Shown here piece after piece: positions 1-4,957 of a stretch of 6,151 nt of DNA (positions within the stretch are counted from its first letter, which is position 1; each line of letters begins with the position of its first letter). The notes beneath the pieces were generated by a model. It was not told the origin of the DNA. It did not search any database and was given only the letters and a program-made list of their open reading frames with translations. Made by a program: the position numbers and the translations under genes. Origin of the DNA: Zoogloeaceae bacterium (GTDB lineage: Bacteria > Pseudomonadota > Gammaproteobacteria > Burkholderiales > Rhodocyclaceae); NCBI GenBank assembly GCA_031278735.1, contig JAITJU010000315.1:1-6151 (forward strand), written 5' to 3'.

Positions 1-1
1 G

Positions 2-460
2 GGCTACAACCTCAAGATCACCGACATGCAGGCAGCCTTGGGTCTGGCGCAGATCGACCGCCTGGAAGATTTCATCGCCGCCCGCAAAAAAAACTTCGCC
101 CGGCTCACGCAGGCTCTCGTCGGCGCCGGAGAGTTCCTTTTGCTGCCGCAAGCCACGCCGGCAAGCGACCCGGCATGGTTCGGCTATCCCATCACACTAA
201 AACCAGAAGCGGCAACCCGGCGCGTCGATCTGCTCAATTACCTCGATCAACGCAAAATCGGCGTTCGCCTGCTTTTCGCCGGCAATCTCACCCGCCAACC
301 CTGCATGCAAGGCCGCGCATATCGCGTCTCCGGCACGCTTGTCGGCGCCGACCGCATCATGAACGACACGTTCTGGATTGGCCTTTATCCGGGACTGACG
401 GAAGAAATGCTTGATTATTCGGCGCAATGCCTGCGCGAGTTTTTTGGACTGGACTTCTGA
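2..460 (+). CDS. rfbH: CDP-4-keto-6-deoxy-D-glucose 3-dehydrase, C-terminal part (partial at window start)
   Basis: The last 152 residues of a DegT/DnrJ/EryC1-fold enzyme; the 5' part lies outside the window. Recognisable RfbH-type segments are GYNLKITDMQAALGLAQ right at the window edge and, later, IGVRLLFAGNLTRQP, which is characteristic of RfbH (also called DdhC/AscC) rather than of ordinary sugar aminotransferases. Known family role: a PMP- and iron-sulfur-dependent cytosolic dehydrase that removes the C3 hydroxyl of CDP-4-keto-6-deoxyglucose, with a reductase partner, giving the precursor of 3,6-dideoxyhexoses (abequose, paratose, tyvelose, ascarylose, yersiniose). The PMP-site residues (His in place of the usual Lys) and the Fe-S cysteines are upstream and cannot be checked. 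The frame is open from base 2 to the TGA at 458-460. The next gene begins 20 bp later, which fits an operon. An A8 run sits at 86-93. Confidence 0.9.
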   Translation, partial: GYNLKITDMQAALGLAQIDRLEDFIAARKKNFARLTQALVGAGEFLLLPQATPASDPAWFGYPITLKPEAATRRVDLLNYLDQRKIGVRLLFAGNLTRQPCMQGRAYRVSGTLVGADRIMNDTFWIGLYPGLTEEMLDYSAQCLREFFGLDF

Positions 461-480
461 TCCCACGGGATAAGCACGCC

Positions 481-1566
481 ATGACCAACCCCCCGCCCCC
501 TCCCCGCTTGCGCTTCCTTGCGTCAGCAGACCCTATCGCGCCACTGCCTGCCGCAGATATTGAACATATTTTTCGACATACGGAACCCTTGTGGCAAGAA
601 CTTGACAACGCGCGTTTCTTCATCACGGGCGGCACCGGATTTTTCGGCGTCTGGCTGCTGGAAACCCTGGCGCGCGCGCAACAGCATTTCGCGCTTGACC
701 TCGAAGCCGCCATCCTCACCCGCAATCCTGCCGCCTTTGCCCAAAAAGCGCCGCATCTGGCGAACAACGCGCGATTCCGTTGGCTGAAAGGCGATGTGCG
801 GACATTTCCGTTTCCTTCCGGCGAATTCAGCCATGTCATTCATGGGGCGGGAACTTCCTCAAGACCCATTCCCGCCGCGGAAATGCTGGATACCCTCGTC
901 GACGGCGCTCGGCGCGTGCTGCAATTCTCCGCCCGGTCGCATTGCCGACGTTTGCTGTTCATCAGTTCCGGCGCGGTCTATGGTCCTCAGCCGCCGGAAC
1001 TGCCGCGCATTCCCGAAACGCATCCGCACGCTCCCGACCCGATCCGTCCGGCTTCCGTCTACGGAGAAGGCAAGCGTCTGGCGGAACTCCTCTGCGCCAT
1101 CGCAACGCGGGAAGCAAATCTTCCTTGCGTCATTGCCCGTTGCTTTGCCTTCATCGGCCCGCATCTGCCGCTCGACGCCCATTTCGCGGCGGGCAATTTT
1201 CTGCGCGATGCCGCAAACGGCGGCCCCATCCGCGTGGAGAGCGACGGACGCGCAGCGCGATCCTGGCTCCACATGGCCGATCTCATGATCTGGCTCCTGA
1301 CCCTGCTGACGCGAGGAAAACCTGCTTATCCCTATAATGTCGGCTCCGACGAACATCTTCCGGTCGCCGATCTTGCCGCGCGTATAAAAAATAGTTCCGG
1401 CATCGCCTGCCCCGTTCTGATCCGCGATCCGCCCAACCCCGAACCGCCGCCGCGTTACGTCCCGAACATTTGCCGAGCGCGGGAAGAACTCGGTCTGGAA
1501 GTCCGAATCGGCATTGATGAAGCCATTTTACGTACACTGACCTGGATGAAAGAACTGTCCCCATGA
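481..1566 (+). CDS. NAD(P)-dependent epimerase/dehydratase/reductase (extended SDR), nucleotide-sugar type
   Basis: 361 residues, the usual size for an extended short-chain dehydrogenase. Visible motifs are the dinucleotide-binding TGGTGFFG (residues 49-56), the active-site serine region ISSGAVYG (161-168) and the catalytic pair in YGEGK (Tyr194, Lys198). The N-terminal ~45 residues before the Rossmann glycine loop are an extension common in the SDRs of O-antigen clusters. Lying directly after rfbH, it most likely reduces or epimerises the 4-keto group of a CDP-3,6-dideoxy-4-ketohexose, as CDP-abequose/paratose synthases and related reductases do; the exact product cannot be read from sequence. 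ATG 481 is preferred to the in-frame ATG 427, which lies inside rfbH: 481 has a weak GGGA (467-470) upstream and gives a normal family length. Codons 4-8 encode five consecutive prolines. The stop overlaps the next start (ATGA, 1563-1566). Confidence 0.85.
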   Translation: MTNPPPPPRLRFLASADPIAPLPAADIEHIFRHTEPLWQELDNARFFITGGTGFFGVWLLETLARAQQHFALDLEAAILTRNPAAFAQKAPHLANNARFRWLKGDVRTFPFPSGEFSHVIHGAGTSSRPIPAAEMLDTLVDGARRVLQFSARSHCRRLLFISSGAVYGPQPPELPRIPETHPHAPDPIRPASVYGEGKRLAELLCAIATREANLPCVIARCFAFIGPHLPLDAHFAAGNFLRDAANGGPIRVESDGRAARSWLHMADLMIWLLTLLTRGKPAYPYNVGSDEHLPVADLAARIKNSSGIACPVLIRDPPNPEPPPRYVPNICRAREELGLEVRIGIDEAILRTLTWMKELSP

Positions 1567-2770
1567 ACAGAAAAACAGCCCTGCGCGCCTGCCCGGTGTG
1601 CGGCAAGCGGCGCGCGGAGATTCTTGCCGCCATGCGCTATGCCGTGCCGGAAGGGTTTCCTCTGCCCGCCGAGAGCGACATCGTCGCCTGTCTCGGCTGC
1701 GGCATGGTATATGCCGACACTTCGGGAACCCAGGCGGATTACGACCGGTATTACGCTGATTTTGCCAACTATGAAAATCCCAATGGCCAGGGAAGCGGCA
1801 TGGAAGGGGCTGACGCGCGCCGCCTCGAACAAAGCGTCGATTGGTTGGCTCCGCGCATTGGCGCCAAAAATGCCCGGATTATTGATATTGGCTGCGTGCA
1901 GGGCGGGTTGCTGATGGCGCTTGCGCGGCGGGGATTTTCTTCGCTTTCCGGGATCGACCCTTCGCCCCGTTGCGTCGACTTGCTCAGGGCGGCGGGATTT
2001 TCCGGCCATCAGGGAAGTTTCGGCCACATTCCCGCCGAATGCGGAAAGTATGACTTCATTATCGCCTCGCATGTTCTGGAACACGTAGTGGACGTGCGGG
2101 AAGCATTTTCCGCCTTGCGCCAACTGCTCGCGCCCGGCGGGAAAATCTATATCAAGACGCCAGATGCCGGACGCTATTACAATCGAAAAGGCACATTGCC
2201 GTTTCAGGAAATCAACCAGGAACATATCAACCACTTCGACCTTTTTCATCTCGACATGCTTTGCGCCGCGCATGGACTCCATGTCACGGATGTCGTCCGC
2301 AAAAGCATTGGGGAGCGCCAGGAGCAAAATTACGCGGTGGGCGTCCTTCTGGCGGAGAAGGAGCAAGAGGCCTGCATCGCACCGCCTTCCAGCGAGGCAA
2401 CCCATCTGAAACAGCTTTTTGCCGCCTATATTCTCGAATCGAGGCGGCGCCTGGACAGCTTCTCCGAAAAGATCAGGGGGCGCGCCGTGGCATTTTGGGG
2501 TGCGGGGCGCGGACGCAATGGCTGCTGGCAGACCCTGTCTTCTGGCGGGAAACGAAGATCGTCGCCATTGTCGACCGCGATCCGCGCAAGCAGGGCAAGC
2601 GTTTCGCGGGCTGCGTCATTCAGTCTCCCGAAGAGGGTCTGCGTCAACTCCCCGATGACACCTTGATCCTCATTACGGCGCTGCATTACGCGGAAGACAT
2701 CAAGAACGATCTGGCAAGAATCAACACAAAATTGCCCAGCCTCGTCTGGATTGATGAAGCCAGCTCATGA
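1563..2770 (+). pseudogene. Class I SAM-dependent sugar C-methyltransferase-like gene, frameshifted
   Basis: The start ATG overlaps the preceding TGA, indicating translational coupling. N-terminal zinc-binding cysteines are C10/C13 and C43/C46. The SAM-binding loop is DIGCVQGG (108-115), the post-beta2 acidic residue is D132, and the segment HVLEH is at 170-174. The QEHINHF region (E220, H221, H224) resembles that of NDP-sugar C-methyltransferases of the TylC3/NovU type. A C-terminal Rossmann-like domain begins at AFWGAGRG (310-317). There the frame breaks: the initial frame runs through low-complexity Arg/Ser sequence to a stop at 2664-2666. The frame one base back continues as a typical domain (IVAIVDRDPRKQGKRFAG) and stops at 2768-2770. 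Restoring one base gives 402 residues, a normal length. The uninterrupted ORF alone is 1563-2666 (367 residues). The product probably acts in the cytosol on a keto-deoxy-sugar nucleotide. Whether the break is a genuine mutation, a sequencing error or recoding is open; without repair the C-terminal domain is lost. Confidence 0.8.
2505..2516 (+). other. Apparent one-base deletion (frameshift site)
   Basis: Codons up to about 2511 read as the conserved WGAGRG start of the C-terminal domain. From 2513 the sensible protein continues in the frame whose codons start at 2513 (ACG CAA TGG). Adding one G to the GG at 2511-2512 gives WGAGRGTQWLLADPVFW without a break. The surrounding sequence is a G/C-rich string with short G runs, the kind of place where single-base losses or read errors occur. 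It contains no recognisable X XXY YYZ slippery heptamer, so programmed recoding looks unlikely. Confidence 0.75.
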
Positions 2771-2802
2771 AACATGCCGAACGGCATCGAAGCCGCCGCC
2801 CG

Positions 2803-2835
2803 CCAGCACAAGCGGAATTTTCCGACAAGTGCTGG
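2803..2835 (+). terminator. Two-stem hairpin after the sugar operon, possible intrinsic terminator
   Basis: The perfect 7-bp outer arms CCAGCAC (2803-2809) and GTGCTGG (2829-2835) enclose an inner stem CGGA/TCCG (2813-2816 with 2821-2824) with an ATTT loop; a 3/4-nt internal bulge separates the stems. It starts 33 bp after the methyltransferase stop and is followed by ATTTATT, which is T-rich but not a true T-run. This suits the end of the deoxysugar transcript. The poor U-tract leaves other roles open, such as mRNA 3'-end protection. Confidence 0.4.
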
Positions 2836-2838
2836 ATT

Positions 2839-2877
2839 TATTCGGCGCATCCAGCGTATTTCGGCATATTCCGGCGC
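2839..2877 (+). repeat. Three similar TATT(C)CGGC elements
   Basis: TATTCGGCGC (2839), TATTTCGGCA (2857) and TATTCCGGCGC (2867) recur with start-to-start spacings of 18 and 10 bp just upstream of the putative -35. They could be iterated regulator half-sites, but they are short and degenerate, and chance is a fair explanation. Confidence 0.2.
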
Positions 2878-2886
2878 GCTCTTCCC

Positions 2887-2914
2887 TTGCTTTTTTCCCC
2901 TGCCCGGATAGAAT
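2887..2914 (+). promoter_or_regulatory. Putative sigma70-type promoter for the sialidase-like operon
   Basis: TTGCTT (2887-2892) and TAGAAT (2909-2914) are separated by 16 bp, a good match to the -35/-10 consensus. They lie in the only long intergenic gap, downstream of the candidate terminator hairpin and about 90 bp before the ATG at 3003. Transcription would start near 2920-2922 and give a leader of roughly 80 nt. The identification rests on consensus match and position only. Confidence 0.45.
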
Positions 2915-2954
2915 CCCCCGCTTTTTACCGTGCGGCCAGGAAAATCCGGACAAG

Positions 2955-3002
2955 ATGACGACAGCAAAATTTGCCGACCACAGTCAAGTTGACGGCTCCT
3001 GA
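2955..3002 (+). CDS. Possible 15-codon leader ORF abutting the sialidase-like gene
   Basis: An ATG at 2955 opens a 15-residue peptide (MTTAKFADHSQVDGS) whose TGA (3000-3002) directly touches the ATG at 3003 (TGAATG). An AGGA at 2938-2941 is 13 nt upstream, farther than ideal. The abutting stop/start would allow translational coupling, which could matter because the sialidase-like gene itself has no clear Shine-Dalgarno sequence. The peptide has no recognisable motif, and a chance ORF of this size is entirely possible. Confidence 0.15.
   Translation: MTTAKFADHSQVDGS
2964..2993 (+). repeat. Two small dyad elements just before the sialidase-like start
   Basis: GCAAA-A-TTTGC (2964-2974) and GTCAA-G-TTGAC (2983-2993) are two 11-nt inverted repeats with 5-bp arms, centred 19 bp apart, in the presumed mRNA leader. 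They differ in sequence, so they are not two copies of one operator. They may form weak hairpins or protein-binding sites, or be fortuitous. Confidence 0.2.
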
Positions 3003-4319
3003 ATGACCGGAATGGCCCGACTCGGCTTCTTGCCGCGCGCATACCTCCGCCGGTATCGTTGCCTGACCGTGCTGCCGCTTGCGGGCATTGTCTGTCTCAC
3101 CCTGTGGGCAAGCTGGCCTGCTTTTTTTGCGCCGCCGCCGCGTTTTGCCTTGTCGCCGCTCCCCGCCAGCCAAGCCGAAAAAACGCCCCGGCTGGAGAGC
3201 GCCGTCATCAATCAGCCCGATCCGCTACGCGTCCATGCCGCCTCCATCGCCGCCCTGCCGGACGGGCGGCTTTTCGCCGTCTGGTTTGGCGGCCAGCGCG
3301 AAGGCAGCACAGACGTCAAAATCTATGCCGCCGATTACCAGAACGGCGCTTGGTCGCCACAGCGCGTGTTGGCAACGCCAGCGCAGACCACGGCGGATAC
3401 CGGCAGATTCGCGCGCAAGCTTGGGAACCCCGTGGCCTTCGTCACGCCGCGGGGCGAATTGTGGGTCGTTTATGTCAGCGTTGCGTTGGGCGGCTGGGCA
3501 GCCAGTCATCTGAATCTCATCGCTTCCCCCGATTTGGGCAAGAATTGGCAACCCGCCCGGCGGCTCGTTACCGAACCTTTTCTCAATCTTTCGACCCTGG
3601 TCAAAGGGGCGCCGGTGTTTTTCGAGAATGGCGACATCGGACTTCCCGTCTATTACGAAATGGCGGGCAAATCGGGCGAGTTGCTCACCTTGTCGCCCGC
3701 GGGCGAGGTGCGGCGCGTCACGCGCATGGATCACGGCTCGCGTTCGTTACAGCCCATCGTGTTGGTGGAGACGCCGACCCGCGCCGTATCCCTGTTGCGC
3801 GACACCGATGATCTGCCGCCGCACCGCGTCTGGCGCACGGAAACGACGGATGCCGGGCTACATTGGTCGCCCCTGGCGCAAACCGATCTGCCCAATCCCA
3901 ATGCGGCGCTCGCTGCCTTGCGGCTCGAAGACGGCAGGCTGCTGGCGGTAGCCAACGACGTGGAAAGCAAGCGGTTTCGTCTCTCGCTCCTCGTGAGCGT
4001 CGATGACGGTTGGCATTGGCGCGTCCTCCACCGCTTTGAGGACAAAGAAGCCTTTGCCGGGCGGCAACAGGAAAGGGGCGCATTTCACGCGCTTCTGGCG
4101 GAAGACCTGCGAACCCTTGGGCAAATGCCAGACCCGAAGGCAGTCCTCCTGAACGTCGAGCGCAATCTTTGCGGAACCGGGCCTCACTGTATCTGGCGCT
4201 ACGGCTACCCCTACCTGATCCGCGCCGCCGATGGCGATTTCCATCTGGTCTACACATGGAATGACGGCTTCATTCGTCACCTGCGTTTCAACGAGGCATG
4301 GCTGGAGGGGAAATCATGA
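3003..4319 (+). CDS. Membrane-anchored sialidase-like protein (predicted neuraminidase, BNR/Asp-box beta-propeller)
   Basis: 438 residues. A basic N-terminus (RAYLRRYR, 12-19) precedes one hydrophobic segment (about 21-43), suggesting a type II anchor or uncleaved signal with the rest in the periplasm. The body is a six-bladed propeller-like domain with three Asp-boxes of form S/T-x-D-x-G-x-x-W: SPDLGKNW (175-182), TTDAGLHW (281-288) and SVDDGWHW (332-339). Further hallmarks of the predicted neuraminidase group (COG4692-like, by recall) are HAASIAALPDGRLFAVWFGG (78-97), SLQP (248-251), DLPNPNAAL (295-303) and YPYLI...HLVYTW near the end. A Cys pair (C390, C396) could form a disulfide in the periplasm. 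Members are annotated as sialidases, but few are proven and the substrate here is unknown. ATG 3003 has no clear ribosome-binding site; an in-frame ATG at 3012 is an alternative. The gene overlaps its downstream partner by 4 bp. Confidence 0.8.
   Translation: MTGMARLGFLPRAYLRRYRCLTVLPLAGIVCLTLWASWPAFFAPPPRFALSPLPASQAEKTPRLESAVINQPDPLRVHAASIAALPDGRLFAVWFGGQREGSTDVKIYAADYQNGAWSPQRVLATPAQTTADTGRFARKLGNPVAFVTPRGELWVVYVSVALGGWAASHLNLIASPDLGKNWQPARRLVTEPFLNLSTLVKGAPVFFENGDIGLPVYYEMAGKSGELLTLSPAGEVRRVTRMDHGSRSLQPIVLVETPTRAVSLLRDTDDLPPHRVWRTETTDAGLHWSPLAQTDLPNPNAALAALRLEDGRLLAVANDVESKRFRLSLLVSVDDGWHWRVLHRFEDKEAFAGRQQERGAFHALLAEDLRTLGQMPDPKAVLLNVERNLCGTGPHCIWRYGYPYLIRAADGDFHLVYTWNDGFIRHLRFNEAWLEGKS
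4304..4310 (+). promoter_or_regulatory. Ribosome-binding site deciding the start of the membrane protein gene
   Basis: GGAGGGG lies 5 nt before ATG 4316, inside the 3' end of the sialidase-like gene. It supports 4316 over the in-frame ATG at 4298, which lies upstream of this site. Confidence 0.7.
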
Positions 4320-4897
4320 TTCCTGTCGTCCTCGCCACGCTCGCCTATGGTTTGGCGCTGACTCTTTTGGTCTCCCGGCCCTGGCTGCGAACCCATCCCA
4401 AACGCATGGCATTGGCGCTGGCGGCGATTTGCGCGCTCCTGCATCTGCCGGTCCTCGGCATCTCACTCTTGGTGGTATTGCGCGGAGTGCTGGGAGATCT
4501 TTCCATCGTTACCCTTGTATTCCTGACCAGCCTCTTTTTTCAGGGGCCGCGGCCATTGCTGCCGTCCCCCCGTATCTTCACCCTCATGGGCTTTGCTTTT
4601 TTCCTTCTCAGCTTTGGGCTGTCGCCTCTCCATCCCTACGCATGGGGATATGCCTCCGCCATCTTGCCCTGTTTGGCGGGCGGTCTGGCCTTCCTTCTCT
4701 GGCTTCGCGGCAGGTATGCCTTTTCACTTGCGCTTCTCGCCGCGCTCCTCGGCTGGCGATTGCATTGGCTGGATTCCACCAATCTGTGGGATTACCTGCT
4801 GGACGCGCCATTGGTCGTGGTCGCGCTTGTCCACGCCGTGTTTTGTGCGTTGCCAAAAAGCCCCTTCAGGCGCGGTAAAATGACTCATCCTGATTGA
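4316..4897 (+). CDS. Polytopic inner-membrane protein of unknown function
   Basis: 193 residues, mostly hydrophobic, with about six or seven likely membrane segments (roughly 3-20, 31-55, 62-76, 87-103, 109-131, 136-150 and 162-179). Short basic loops separate them (RPWLRTHPKR, 21-30) and the tail is basic and polar (KSPFRRGK). I do not recognise the family, and no catalytic motif is evident; Trp, His and Arg cluster in WRLHWLDSTNLWDY (147-160), the most distinctive polar stretch. The start overlaps the sialidase-like stop (ATGA) behind a strong ribosome-binding site, so the two are very probably co-translated and act together. A role as transporter, anchor or assembly partner for the glycan handled by the sialidase-like protein is only an inference from position. 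The coding call is supported by membrane-protein composition throughout and by the coupling. Confidence 0.75.
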   Translation: MIPVVLATLAYGLALTLLVSRPWLRTHPKRMALALAAICALLHLPVLGISLLVVLRGVLGDLSIVTLVFLTSLFFQGPRPLLPSPRIFTLMGFAFFLLSFGLSPLHPYAWGYASAILPCLAGGLAFLLWLRGRYAFSLALLAALLGWRLHWLDSTNLWDYLLDAPLVVVALVHAVFCALPKSPFRRGKMTHPD

Positions 4898-4945
4898 ATC
4901 AATAATCGTCAAGACATCAATCCACGAGCCGCATGAATTGTTGTC

Positions 4946-4951
4946 AAGGAG
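4946..4951 (+). promoter_or_regulatory. Strong Shine-Dalgarno sequence for the LtaS-like gene
   Basis: AAGGAG with a 6-nt spacer before ATG 4958 fixes the start of the sulfatase-family gene. The 60-bp gap before the gene is AT-richer than its surroundings and contains a short palindrome TGATTGAATCA (4891-4901) across the previous stop codon. I see no convincing promoter or terminator there. Confidence 0.75.
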
Positions 4952-4957
4952 ATTTTC

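Noticed and set aside
427..480. Upstream ATG 427 as start of the SDR
   Set aside because: It lies within rfbH and adds 18 non-family residues; 481 gives a better family fit and normal operon spacing.
1455..2405. 316-codon open frame on the - strand
   Set aside because: It lies antisense across the SDR end and the methyltransferase, whose motifs are clear. Its translation shows no domain and is explained by GC-biased codon use on the + strand.
2767..2958. 63-codon open frame overlapping the methyltransferase stop
   Set aside because: The ATGA overlap is suggestive, but the Arg/Pro-rich translation has no motif and the frame runs through the hairpin and promoter candidates, so it is probably non-coding.
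4298..4315. Upstream ATG 4298 as start of the membrane protein
   Set aside because: The GGAGGGG at 4304-4310 lies downstream of it and is well placed for ATG 4316, which also makes the classic ATGA overlap.
4231..4878. 215-codon + strand frame overlapping the membrane protein
   Set aside because: It is an alternative frame of the sialidase end and membrane protein genes with no ribosome-binding site and an Arg/Pro/Ser-rich composition.
4891..4901. Palindrome TGATTGAATCA as a terminator or operator
   Set aside because: It has only 5-bp A/T-rich arms with a 1-nt centre and no T-run, too weak to call.
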